A model generated the notes under the pieces. It was not told the origin of the DNA, did not search any database, and worked only from the letters and a program-made list of their open reading frames with translations. A DNA stretch of 64,000 bases from Sphingobacterium humi (GTDB taxonomy: Bacteria > Bacteroidota > Bacteroidia > Sphingobacteriales > Sphingobacteriaceae): the NCBI RefSeq assembly GCF_009768885.1, contig NZ_WSQA01000008.1:1-64000 (forward strand), written 5' to 3'. The first letter of the stretch is position 1, and each line of letters opens with the position of its first letter. Both the position numbers and the translations under genes were made by a program. Below are positions 1 to 7,398 of the stretch, one piece after another.

Positions 1-127
1 TTTCAATGCAAAACTTAAGGCTTTTAGAAGTGTATTTCGAGGAGTTAGAGATACTACCTTTTTCTTATATCGGGTGATGAAATTGTATGCTTAAAAATTA
101 TTACCCCCCAAACTTTCGGTATGATCC
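1..127 (+). mobile_element. Right end of an ISAon1-like (ISL3-type) insertion sequence
   Basis: The first 94 bases encode the C-terminus of a transposase. They are followed within 10 bases by a sequence at 103-127 (accccccaaactttcggt, then atgatcc) that looks like the terminal inverted repeat of Bacteroidota ISAon1-type elements. The left end lies outside the window, so the element's length, completeness and target duplication cannot be checked. The family assignment rests on recognising the protein tail and the style of the end sequence, not on an alignment. Confidence 0.6.
2..94 (+). CDS. Transposase, ISAon1-like family (C-terminal fragment)
   Basis: Frame 2 is open from the window edge to a TAA at 92-94 and gives 30 residues. 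They begin FNAKLKAFRSVFRGVRD and end FLYRVMKLYA. The pattern FNAK.KAFR..FRGVRD..FFLYR is typical of the very C-terminus of ISAon1/ISL3-type DDE transposases in Bacteroidota. The catalytic residues would be upstream, outside the window. The terminal repeat follows directly, the normal arrangement for the 3' end of an IS. Whether the upstream part is intact is unknown. Confidence 0.6.
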   Translation, partial: FNAKLKAFRSVFRGVRDTTFFLYRVMKLYA

Positions 128-190
128 TAAAACAGGAACTGCCCAATAAAACATCTTAGAGATGATTTTGTGGAAACAGCTGATTTACAA

Positions 191-225
191 AAAAAGTCCT
201 GAAGCGGGGAGCTTCAGGACTTTTT
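191..225. terminator. Perfect 15-bp stem terminator, copy 1
   Basis: Bases 191-205 pair perfectly with 211-225 around the loop GGGGA, with an A run before and a T run after, so the hairpin could terminate transcription in either direction. No intact gene ends here. The upstream gene may have been removed or displaced by the IS at 1-127. A second version with a compensatory base-pair change lies at 1048-1080. Confidence 0.75.
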
Positions 226-257
226 AACAAACCAATTATTAACCTAAATTATGAAAT
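191..257 (+). repeat. Terminator-plus-leader repeat, copy 1
   Basis: This unit is the hairpin followed by a T run and a conserved tail, aaccaattattaacc then taaattatgaaatt, ending in an ATG at 251. It matches 1046-1112 almost base for base. Differences fall at the outer G-C/C-G pair of the stem, one mismatch in the second stem, and a one- or two-base change after the T run. The conserved tail resembles the leader just upstream of the SusC start near 30710-30745. Confidence 0.7.
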
Positions 258-316
258 TATTTACTCTTATTATCCTCGTTGTCACAACGAACCTCTTTTG
301 TTATTCACTACAATAA
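251..316 (+). CDS. Possible 21-residue leader or signal-like peptide
   Basis: An ATG at the end of the conserved leader opens a 21-codon frame with a Leu-Ile-Ile-Leu-Val-Val run at residues 6-11, then TTNLFCYSLQ and a stop. It looks like a bare signal sequence or an attenuation leader rich in branched-chain residues. Two weak hairpins overlap it: 276-290 (TCGTT/AACGA) and 274-280 with 318-324 (CCTCGTT/AACGAGG), the latter followed by GTTTTA. They share bases and exclude each other. No ilv or leu gene follows, so an attenuator role is speculative, and the frame may simply be the remnant of a gene. Confidence 0.25.
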   Translation: MKLFTLIILVVTTNLFCYSLQ

Positions 317-446
317 AAACGAGGGTTTTAATTGCTTATTATTTTCTGCTTTTCGGATTAACATCTTTTAACAATCTGACCTTCAGCGAAGCTTTTGATT
401 ATAATTTTAATGCTTTAAAATTAATTAATAAGATATTTTAAACTTA

Positions 447-479
447 TTTGGATTAATTCATGGGATGTTTTTATATTTG
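447..479 (+). promoter_or_regulatory. Bacteroidota-type promoter for the 520 gene
   Basis: TTTG at 447-450 and TATATTTG at 472-479 are separated by 21 bases. This matches the -33 TTTG / -7 TAnnTTTG architecture established for Bacteroidota sigma-ABfr promoters. The predicted start of transcription, around 485, leaves a short 5' leader before the ATG at 520. Confidence 0.55.
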
Positions 480-519
480 TAACCTACTTATTACGAAATG
501 ATAAGTCGGTGAGATTCAG

Positions 520-1086
520 ATGTTGCATATTATGAAGGTTCTCTCGTTAAAGCCGTCCACTAGGTTGGAATTCCTATTTATATCAGCGGTGCTGTTGAAT
601 GTTGTTAATTTTCACTTACTTAAGAAAACCGTCATTCCACCTTATATTATTCTCTTTTTCTATCTTACCGCTATTCCATTGTATCCCTTGCTGCGGCATC
701 GCTTTTCTCGATTTATTGAAGGGAAGTTCGAGCTGATGATGTATTTTATTGTCATCCTCGGCAGTTACATCACCTTTAGTTTGTTGAGTTTAAATATGTT
801 GTTCTCCAGTCGGCACGTGCATGTGAAGGTGTATAGTGTCAATCGCGTAAATAAAAGAATGATGGGGGGATCCGGAGCTCCGCAAAGTGATCATATCGGT
901 TTATTAGATTTTGAAAATGGGGTGATCCGAAAAGTAAGTTTTACACATAGTTTGAAAAGGAAAAGCCTGCGGCGTGATTCCTTACGTGTCCATCTTTCGG
1001 AAGGATTGCTGAAGTTTCCGGTAATCCATAGATACGAACTGCATAAAAAAACTCCTGAAGCGGGGAGCATCAGGAGTTTTAACTAA
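520..1086 (+). CDS. Unknown small multi-span membrane protein
   Basis: I do not recognise this 188-residue protein. Three hydrophobic segments are visible at about residues 17-35, 39-58 and 71-95, followed by a basic, soluble tail from about residue 100. The layout recalls the membrane part of small sensor proteins such as LytTR regulators, but no LytTR or kinase domain is evident. ATG 520 is preceded by a good promoter at 447-479; ATG 532 is an alternative start. The last 12 or so codons are encoded by the terminator hairpin itself (1048-1080) and the stop falls right after its T run, so the natural C-terminus may have been replaced. The gene stands alone between two copies of the same repeat. 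Confidence 0.6.
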   Translation: MLHIMKVLSLKPSTRLEFLFISAVLLNVVNFHLLKKTVIPPYIILFFYLTAIPLYPLLRHRFSRFIEGKFELMMYFIVILGSYITFSLLSLNMLFSSRHVHVKVYSVNRVNKRMMGGSGAPQSDHIGLLDFENGVIRKVSFTHSLKRKSLRRDSLRVHLSEGLLKFPVIHRYELHKKTPEAGSIRSFN

Positions 1087-1112
1087 CCAATTATTAACCT
1101 AAATTATGAAAT
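1046..1112 (+). repeat. Terminator-plus-leader repeat, copy 2
   Basis: Second copy of the unit at 191-257, again ending in an ATG (1106-1108) that opens a frame of only 13 codons (MKFNKVLSSSVPK) before a stop. Only the hairpin and about 30 bases of leader are shared; sequence after the ATG diverges at once. A weaker third relative follows the terminator at 20683-20708, where the T run is followed by aaactaaccaat. Confidence 0.65.
1048..1080. terminator. Terminator hairpin, copy 2
   Basis: Bases 1048-1061 pair with 1067-1080 around the loop GGGGA. There is a single A-A mismatch, and the stem is flanked by an A run and a T run. Relative to copy 1 the outer pair has changed from G-C to C-G on both sides of the stem, so the structure is conserved although the sequence changed. 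The hairpin lies inside the 3' end of the 520 coding sequence. Confidence 0.7.
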
Positions 1113-1212
1113 TTAATAAAGTATTATCAAGTTCTGTGCCGAAGTAGGCGCTCCTTTAGGTTTTAACATTTATTAACATCTTACTCGACAAGCTTTTTTA
1201 ATTTCTTGCCTC

Positions 1213-2334
1213 TTAGCTGGTTTTCTTATACTTATAAAGTGCCCATACATTTAAAAGGACAGCGAATCCTGCAGTAATTGCAAAATGAACCTTGATGTCG
1301 TTAAAAGTACTGCCTTTAAGAACCAACATGCGGATGACATCGATAAAATAAGTAACCGGGCTACAGTAGGCAATAGCTTTTGCCCAGTTTGGCATACTGT
1401 CTATAGAAGTAAACAGTCCACTCATCAGCATGAAAATCATAATAAAGAAAAAGGCCACAGACATCGCTTGCTGTTGGGTATTGGATACGGTTGAAATCAA
1501 TAAGCCTAAACCTAGCATGGCAATTAAGTACAAGGAAAGGTAGGCATAGAGGGTAAGCAGGTTGCCAAGAGGCACTATGCCGTAGATTAGGTAGCCAATG
1601 CCAAATAGGCCTATTGTAAATATAAAAATGCCAATCAGCCAAAAGGGAATCAGCTTGCCTAAAATAAATTGATATTTTTTGATGGGGGTCACATTAATCT
1701 GTTCGATGGTGCCGATTTCCTTTTCCTTCACAATATTCAAAGCACACATGTAGGTGCTGATCATGGTGACTAAGAGGACCAGGATGGCGGGAACCATAAA
1801 TACCTGGTAGTTCATGTGCGGGTTGAACCAGAAATAACTGCTGACCTGCAAACCGGCCTGTTGTGGATTGCCTTTGATAAGGCCCCATTCCGCTCGGATG
1901 TCCTGATTGTAGTTAGCAATAATCTGGTTCAAGTAGGAGCCACCAAGGCCGGCCTTAACGCCATTAATGGCATTGATGGCCACAAAAAGATCCTGTTTGT
2001 TTTCTCGGATAAGCTGGCGTTCAAACCCTTCAGGGATTTCAAGGATAATATCAGACTCTTCCTTTTCAATATGCTGCATGGCATCCTGATAGGAGCTGCC
2101 ATAACTTATGGCCTTAAAATAGCCCGAGCCTACGATCTTTTGATACAATTGCTGTGAAAAGCTAGACCGATCATGGTCTACAAAGCTGATGTTGATGTTT
2201 TTGATCTCAAAATCTGCCGCCAAGGGCAAGATAATGAGCTGCATAATGGGCGCAATAAAGATGATGGGCAACAAGGCTTTGTTCCTAAATATTTGCTTAA
2301 ACTCTTTTTTTAAGAGGAAGATTAAGGTTCTCAT
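1213..2334 (-). CDS. ABC-2 type exporter permease (YbhR-like)
   Basis: This is the second membrane subunit of the exporter and the last gene of the operon. The 373 residues show the ABC-2 layout of YbhR/YhhJ-type permeases. There is one membrane span at about 22-40, a periplasmic domain to about 170, then five spans between about 176 and 365. The cytoplasmic NIVKEKEIGTIEQINVTP segment near residue 205 is the typical KEKE.GT coupling motif. It overlaps the preceding permease by 4 bases (2331-2334), so the two are probably translationally coupled and form a heterodimer. The substrate cannot be read from sequence; relatives export drugs or other hydrophobic compounds. Confidence 0.88.
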   Translation of the reverse strand: MRTLIFLLKKEFKQIFRNKALLPIIFIAPIMQLIILPLAADFEIKNINISFVDHDRSSFSQQLYQKIVGSGYFKAISYGSSYQDAMQHIEKEESDIILEIPEGFERQLIRENKQDLFVAINAINGVKAGLGGSYLNQIIANYNQDIRAEWGLIKGNPQQAGLQVSSYFWFNPHMNYQVFMVPAILVLLVTMISTYMCALNIVKEKEIGTIEQINVTPIKKYQFILGKLIPFWLIGIFIFTIGLFGIGYLIYGIVPLGNLLTLYAYLSLYLIAMLGLGLLISTVSNTQQQAMSVAFFFIMIFMLMSGLFTSIDSMPNWAKAIAYCSPVTYFIDVIRMLVLKGSTFNDIKVHFAITAGFAVLLNVWALYKYKKTS

Positions 2335-3437
2335 TCCAGTCGGGTTTTAAATTTTTTGAAACTTAGGAACAATAGGAAAACGGTCATTCCCAATAAGATG
2401 AGGGTTTCCTTCCAGATGGCGGCGAAGCCCAAGCCTTTGATCATGATGGATTTGGCAATGATGTAATACCATTTGGCCGGAATTAGATTGCTAATCCATT
2501 GCAAGGGCAGGGGCATGTTTTCTATGGGGAACATAAAGCCCGTAAAAAGTAAGGTTGGAATCATCATGGCCAAAATGGCAATCAGCATAGCCGCCTGTTG
2601 GCTGTTAGTGACATTGGAGATTAAGAGCCCTAAAGATAAGGCGGTAATGATTAAGAGGGTGCTCTCTGCAATTAACAGCAATAAACTGCCATGGATAGGC
2701 ATATCCAATAAGGTTACACTGAGGGTTAAAATGATGGCCAGGTTGATGAGAGAAAGCCCTAAATAGGGCACCGCCTTCGCAATAATCAGTAAGAACGGAT
2801 TGACCGGTGAGACCAATAGAATTTCCATGGTTCCCAATTCCTTTTCTTTAACGATAGAAATGGACGTCATTAGCACACAGACCAACATTAGCACCAAGGC
2901 CATAACGCCCGGAACGAAGGTTGGTGCGCCTTTGAGTTCCGGATTGTAGAGCATGCGGATTTGCGGCGTGAGCTGCAACGGAAGCTTGCTGTTCAGCATG
3001 CGTTCCTGTTGAAAGCTATTTAAAATACTGCTGGCATAGCCGTTTAAGGTGTTTGCCGCATTGGGATCGGAGGCATCTAGCAACAGTTGAACGGCCGCTG
3101 TTCCCGTGTGGTTCAGGTCTTGATCCAAATTCGCCGGTAGGATGAGTGCCATTTTAATGTTCCCTTTTAAAAAGGAAGGTTCGATTGCTGCCTCATGGTT
3201 TATTGTCTTCTCAATCTGGAAATAGGGGCTAGCGGCAAAGCGTTCGATAATCTGTTGCGAGCTGGCATCCTTGGCCTGATCTAAGATCATCATTTTCGCA
3301 TTTTTAATCTCATTAGATAAGGCAAATCCAAATAAGACTATCTGAACTATCGGCAATCCAAAGAGCATTAACAGGGTCTTTCCATCGCGAAAGACATGGT
3401 AAAACTCCTTTTTTATGAAGGTGATAAATTGATTCAT
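2331..3437 (-). CDS. ABC-2 type exporter permease (YbhS-like)
   Basis: Paralogue of the next gene: 368 residues with an N-terminal span at about 22-42, an extracytoplasmic domain to about 170, and five C-terminal spans. The SIVKEKELGTMEILLVSP segment is the same coupling motif as in its partner. It starts 3 bases after the ATPase gene and overlaps the downstream permease by 4 bases. In E. coli the equivalent proteins YbhS and YbhR work with the ATPase YbhF and the membrane-fusion protein YbhG; the order here is the same except that the two ATPase domains are separate genes. Confidence 0.88.
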   Translation of the reverse strand: MNQFITFIKKEFYHVFRDGKTLLMLFGLPIVQIVLFGFALSNEIKNAKMMILDQAKDASSQQIIERFAASPYFQIEKTINHEAAIEPSFLKGNIKMALILPANLDQDLNHTGTAAVQLLLDASDPNAANTLNGYASSILNSFQQERMLNSKLPLQLTPQIRMLYNPELKGAPTFVPGVMALVLMLVCVLMTSISIVKEKELGTMEILLVSPVNPFLLIIAKAVPYLGLSLINLAIILTLSVTLLDMPIHGSLLLLIAESTLLIITALSLGLLISNVTNSQQAAMLIAILAMMIPTLLFTGFMFPIENMPLPLQWISNLIPAKWYYIIAKSIMIKGLGFAAIWKETLILLGMTVFLLFLSFKKFKTRLE

Positions 3438-3440
3438 AGC

Positions 3441-4187
3441 TTAATCTCCTAATCGTTGTGCCCCGCGTGCCAATTCGAAGAATACATCCTCCATTGAATC
3501 GACCTGGAACTGTTTTTTTAGGTTTTCCGGCGTGTCCAGGGCTTTAATTTCCCCATCTACCATAATGGATACACGATGACAGTACTCTGCTTCATCCATA
3601 TAGTGGGTGGTGACGAAGACCGTAATACCGCGGACGGAAGCGGCGTAAATAAGATCCCAGAACTGCCTTCTGGTTACTGGATCGACACCGCCGGTAGGTT
3701 CATCAAGAAAGATGATTTCAGGGTCGTGCAGACTGGCCACGGAAAAGGCTAGCTTTTGCTTCCAGCCCAACGGCAGGCTGCCTACCATGTTTTTGGCTAC
3801 ATCAGCTAAGCCTAATTGATCGATCAATTGTTGGCCCCGTTGTTTTATTTCTTGTTGACTAAGCCCGTAAATACCGCCGAAGAACTCAATGTTTTCCAAG
3901 ACACTTAAATCTTCATAGAGCGAGAATTTCTGACTCATGTAGCCTATTCTTTTTTTGATAGCCTCTGTTTGCTTATAGATGTCAAATCCTGCAATTGTAG
4001 CCTTTCCGGAACTGGGGGCAGAAAGGCCACACAGCATCTTCATGGCTGTTGTTTTGCCGGCGCCATTGGCACCCAGAAAACCGAATATCTCACCCTTAAA
4101 GACCTCAAAACTTATTGCATTGCAGGCAATAAAGTCGCCAAAATGCTTACTGAGATCAACTGTTTGTATTACTTTTTCTGCTTCCAT
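3441..4187 (-). CDS. ABC exporter ATPase, second NBD (YbhF C-half-like)
   Basis: A 248-residue nucleotide-binding subunit. It has Walker A GANGAGKTT at about 41-49, Walker B IIFLDEPTGGVDP and an H-loop histidine in VTTHYMDEAEYC. The signature is unusual: LPLGWKQKL stands where LSGGMKQKL is expected. Its partner, encoded immediately upstream, has the canonical signature but lacks the H-loop histidine. In a head-to-tail heterodimer this protein's Walker motifs would face the good signature and form the one fully competent ATP site. One base separates the genes, consistent with one transcript. Confidence 0.9.
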   Translation of the reverse strand: MEAEKVIQTVDLSKHFGDFIACNAISFEVFKGEIFGFLGANGAGKTTAMKMLCGLSAPSSGKATIAGFDIYKQTEAIKKRIGYMSQKFSLYEDLSVLENIEFFGGIYGLSQQEIKQRGQQLIDQLGLADVAKNMVGSLPLGWKQKLAFSVASLHDPEIIFLDEPTGGVDPVTRRQFWDLIYAASVRGITVFVTTHYMDEAEYCHRVSIMVDGEIKALDTPENLKKQFQVDSMEDVFFELARGAQRLGD

Positions 4188-4188
4188 A

Positions 4189-5103
4189 TTAATGCATTAA
4201 TTCAATAAAACAATCCTCGATGCTCGGCTCGATTGCCAGCATACTGATCTCCTGATGTCCTGCTGCTTCCAAGGTTTGTTGTAGCTGTTGCAGCTGTTGC
4301 GCATCTTGGCTTTTAAAACTGATGTGGTGGTATTCGCCAAAGGCATAGCAGGAGGCAAGCTGCTCTTGCTGACGCAGCGTGGCCAATAGGCTAATCATGT
4401 TTTTGGCTTTTACGGCATACAAGGGCGTAGGGTATTGCTTGATAATGCCTTGTGGGCTGTCGATGGATAATATTTTTCCATTCTGGATCAATGCAATCCG
4501 CTCGCATAAATTAGCTTCATCCATATAAGGAGTTGATACTAAAATACTCATGCCTTGCGCTTTTAACTTCTTAAGCATTTCCCAAAACTCTTTTCTAGAA
4601 ACAGCGTCTACTCCGGTGGTCGGCTCATCTAAAAACAGCAGCTTGGGGCGGTGAATCAAAGCACAGCAGAGCGCTAGTTTTTGTTTCATACCGCCAGAAA
4701 GCTTTCCGGCGCGGCGGTCTTTAAAAGGGGCTATTTGCTCGTATATATCCTGAATAAGGGCATAATTATCGGTTAACTTTTGTCCAAAGACCGAAGCGAA
4801 GAAGCTTAGATTTTCCTCTACCGTTAAATCTTGATATAAGGAGAATTTCCCCGGCATGTAGCCCACCTCACGTCTTATTTTCTGATAATCGGTGCGGATA
4901 TCCCAGCCGTAGACAGTCGCCTCCCCGCTGTCAGGAAGTAGTAAGGTGGTCAGGATGCGAAAGAGGGTAGTCTTCCCTGCGCCGTCCGGGCCGATAAGCC
5001 CAAATAACTCGCCTTCCTGCACTGAGAAGCTAACGGCATCCAAGGCTTGTATAGCTCCTTTGTTGAAGGATTTGGATAGGGAGTTGATGCTTACCGCTTC
5101 CAT
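4189..5103 (-). CDS. ABC exporter ATPase, first NBD (YbhF N-half-like)
   Basis: A 304-residue ATPase: Walker A GPDGAGKTT, canonical signature LSGGMKQKLAL, Walker B LLFLDEPTTGVDA. The H-loop position reads VSTPYMDEA, with proline in place of the usual histidine. About 70 residues follow the core domain and may be a regulatory or dimer-contact extension. With the 248-residue partner it corresponds to the two halves of the fused YbhF/YhiH ATPases. The Pro at the H-loop predicts a weakly hydrolysing site. The start lies 1 base past the HlyD-like gene. Confidence 0.9.
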   Translation of the reverse strand: MEAVSINSLSKSFNKGAIQALDAVSFSVQEGELFGLIGPDGAGKTTLFRILTTLLLPDSGEATVYGWDIRTDYQKIRREVGYMPGKFSLYQDLTVEENLSFFASVFGQKLTDNYALIQDIYEQIAPFKDRRAGKLSGGMKQKLALCCALIHRPKLLFLDEPTTGVDAVSRKEFWEMLKKLKAQGMSILVSTPYMDEANLCERIALIQNGKILSIDSPQGIIKQYPTPLYAVKAKNMISLLATLRQQEQLASCYAFGEYHHISFKSQDAQQLQQLQQTLEAAGHQEISMLAIEPSIEDCFIELMH

Positions 5104-5104
5104 A

Positions 5105-6031
5105 TTAATTTAATTTTACTTCACCATACATCCCGATTTTGTACGTGCCATCGTTTTTAACCAGCACCTTAACGGCATATACCTGATTGGCTCTTTCGTT
5201 TTTGGTTTGGATGGTTTTTGGGGTAAATTCTGCTTTATCATTAATCCAGCTAATGCGGCCTACCGTTTCTTTCATGCCTTCTTTACCGTCGTCCGTGAAT
5301 ACGCGTACTTGTTGGTTTAATCGGATTTCCGGAAGTTGATCGCCTGAAAAGTAAACACGAAGGGTCAATACACTGAGGTCGGCAATTTTGTAGAGTGGTT
5401 TTCCGACGCTAGCCATTTCCTTGGCTTCGGCATATTTGGCAAGCACCGTGCCCCCTATGGGATTGATAATTTTGCTTTTTTGCAATTGATCGTCCAGCTG
5501 CAGGAGTTGTACTTCCAAGGGTTGTACGTCCTGATCAATACCGGAAACCGAGAGGTTAAGCGTAGAGCGTTGTGCCGCCAATTGCTTTTGGATAAGGTCA
5601 ATCTGCGCATTGATATCATCCAGCTGTTTAGCAGGTACGGCATCTTCAAGCAATAGGTTTTGAATGCGCGTACGTTCCTGCATGGCTGTTTTCAACTGCG
5701 ATTGTAAAGCCGCTAATTGGGTATTGACACTTGGCTTTTTACCCAATAATGCCTTGGCCTGGCTTTCCAATTGTTTTTTCTTTAAATACAGTTGAACCGT
5801 GTCTATATAGCCCACAAGCTCGTCGGCCTTGAGCTCCTGACCTTCTTCCAGGTTAAAGGCCTGAATGGTACCCATGGCTTCGGCTGAAATAATGGTTTCA
5901 ATGGCTTCGAAGGTGCCTGTGGCATCGAAGGTTTCCTGTTTTTTCTTACAGCTATTCAGGAAGAGAAGCGGTAGGAGGATGGCTGCTAGCAGCAGCTGAT
6001 AGGGTATTGTATGTGATTGATTATTTTTCAT
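5105..6031 (-). CDS. HlyD-type membrane-fusion lipoprotein of the exporter (YbhG-like)
   Basis: Periplasmic adaptor joining the ABC-2 permeases to the outer-membrane channel. I chose the ATG at 6029-6031 over a longer frame from 6121. The shorter protein (308 residues) begins with a lipoprotein signal ending in LFLNSC, so it would be anchored as a lipoprotein. It contains a biotinyl-lipoyl-like strand pair (VSAEAMG...GTIQAF type), a coiled-coil hairpin at roughly residues 80-170, the second lipoyl half (INPIGGTVLAKYAE), and a beta-barrel with the terminal GMYGEVKLN. The longer frame would overlap the TolC-like gene by 46 bases with no benefit. Confidence 0.88.
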   Translation of the reverse strand: MKNNQSHTIPYQLLLAAILLPLLFLNSCKKKQETFDATGTFEAIETIISAEAMGTIQAFNLEEGQELKADELVGYIDTVQLYLKKKQLESQAKALLGKKPSVNTQLAALQSQLKTAMQERTRIQNLLLEDAVPAKQLDDINAQIDLIQKQLAAQRSTLNLSVSGIDQDVQPLEVQLLQLDDQLQKSKIINPIGGTVLAKYAEAKEMASVGKPLYKIADLSVLTLRVYFSGDQLPEIRLNQQVRVFTDDGKEGMKETVGRISWINDKAEFTPKTIQTKNERANQVYAVKVLVKNDGTYKIGMYGEVKLN

Positions 6032-6075
6032 AAATCTACTTGGTTTATAGAGATGTACTAGGTATTCCGGCTTTT

Positions 6076-7356
6076 CTAATTTCCGCGGGTTGCTTGTTGT
6101 TTGTATTGGCTTTGTAGCCATTGGATTTTATGGACGATTAAATTCTGTCGTGCTTGATCTTCTTCACTTACAGCGTTCATGTAATCATAACTGCTGATAA
6201 TGCCATTTCTTAATTGAGCTGCACTGGCCTTTTTTACACTTTCGCGTAAGTTGATTATCTCCGCATCGCTACTTAAGAGATTTTGGTATTTCCTCGCGTC
6301 TTCCTGCTGCTGCATCAAGGATAGTTCATTATTGAAAACGAAGGTTTCTTGCTGTTGGGCAATGAGGCCTTTGTTTAGTTCCAGCAGTTTCTTTTCGTTT
6401 TTATAGGTGTACAAAGGGGCTAGGTTCCAATTTAAGCGGATGCCTGTGAGGTAAAACCCGCGCATATCCGGATTCAGCATATTGAGTGCGGGTTGGCCTA
6501 CGCCGCCTTGAATAAAAGCATTGAAGCGTGGTTTGTTTTTGTTTTGAAGTACCTGTTCCTGCATATCCATAGCGGATTGCTGGAGTTCGTAAAGTTTGAG
6601 CTCCGGACGGTTTAAGGCCTGGTTGAGCTGCAAAAGCTCTGGTGCAGTGAATTGACAATCCTGAGCAATGGGTTCCCCAATTAAATGGGCTAACATATTG
6701 ACAAAGGCTTGCTTGTTGGAAAGCAATTCGATATCCTTTTGTTGAACCTTAAGGTATTCGGCTTGCAGTTTATTCAAATGGCTTTTGGTGGAGGTGCCAT
6801 TTTTGATAGCAGCCTCTACTTGTTGGATGCCATGTTGAATATCGGCTTGCATAAGTTTGCTCTGGGCCAACTGCGCATCGATGAGCATGGCATTAAAGAA
6901 TAGCTGATTTACTTGCTCGCGTAACTGGTAGAGCTGAACCTCGACTTGTTGGCTTTCAATGGCTTTATGAGTTGCTAATAAATTCTTTTGATCTTTCGCT
7001 AGAAACAAATCGCTTAACGATTGGCTTAGCTCTGCATAGGCTTTGTATTGGTCTTTATCCAAAACCGGTACTTCCATATTGGGTACTTGGATGGGAAGCT
7101 TGGTAACCTCGGACTGATAGGTGGCAGATGCATTAATGCTGAGCTGGGGCAGCAATGTTTTATCTACATTGGCTAAGCTAAGCTGCTTGGATTGTTCCAA
7201 CAGGCCGAGCTGCCGAATCAGTGGGAAATTACGTTTTGCCATGCTGAAGCAGCTGTCGATATGGAGTTGATTTTTGCTTTGCCCCTTGCTGTTATTCGGG
7301 ATGAGAAAGAATCCGAATAGGATAATGCAAAGGGTATAAAAGGTTCTTGTTTTCAT
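6076..7356 (-). CDS. TolC-family outer-membrane efflux protein
   Basis: Outer-membrane channel of the exporter. From ATG 7356 it is 426 residues with a cleavable signal (FYTLCIILFGFFLIPNNSKGQ). It has the two-fold repeated helical pattern of TolC/OEP proteins, including long heptad-like stretches and the late-domain IISSYDYMNAVSEEDQARQNLIVHKIQWLQSQY segment, here cited as YDYMNAVSEEDQARQNL. A TTG six codons upstream (7374) is possible but lies inside the operator palindrome at 7363-7386. The gene follows tetR by 42 bases and is the first structural gene of the efflux operon. Confidence 0.87.
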   Translation of the reverse strand: MKTRTFYTLCIILFGFFLIPNNSKGQSKNQLHIDSCFSMAKRNFPLIRQLGLLEQSKQLSLANVDKTLLPQLSINASATYQSEVTKLPIQVPNMEVPVLDKDQYKAYAELSQSLSDLFLAKDQKNLLATHKAIESQQVEVQLYQLREQVNQLFFNAMLIDAQLAQSKLMQADIQHGIQQVEAAIKNGTSTKSHLNKLQAEYLKVQQKDIELLSNKQAFVNMLAHLIGEPIAQDCQFTAPELLQLNQALNRPELKLYELQQSAMDMQEQVLQNKNKPRFNAFIQGGVGQPALNMLNPDMRGFYLTGIRLNWNLAPLYTYKNEKKLLELNKGLIAQQQETFVFNNELSLMQQQEDARKYQNLLSSDAEIINLRESVKKASAAQLRNGIISSYDYMNAVSEEDQARQNLIVHKIQWLQSQYKQQATRGN

Positions 7357-7362
7357 GGTTTT

Positions 7363-7386
7363 TATTTTAATCAAATGATTAATATC
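7363..7386. promoter_or_regulatory. TetR operator before the tolC-like gene
   Basis: Half-sites TTAATCA and TGATTAA flank a 2-base centre (core 7367-7382), within a longer match to the palindrome at 8084-8107. The left arm TATTTTAATCA is identical to that site; the right arm differs in its last four bases. It sits between the end of tetR and the ATG of the tolC-like gene, so repressor bound here could block an internal promoter or read-through from tetR. Confidence 0.6.
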
Positions 7387-7398
7387 ATACTAAAAAAA

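Noticed and set aside
1816..2157. Long plus-strand frame inside the permease gene, and similar frames opposite SusC, SusD and JetC genes.
   Set aside because: They are shadows of strongly coding genes on the other strand, with no family motifs or upstream signals.
6032..6121. Longer start (6121) for the HlyD-like gene overlapping the tolC-like gene by 46 bases.
   Set aside because: The internal ATG at 6031 begins a proper lipoprotein signal; the extra 30 residues would bury it and create an unneeded overlap.
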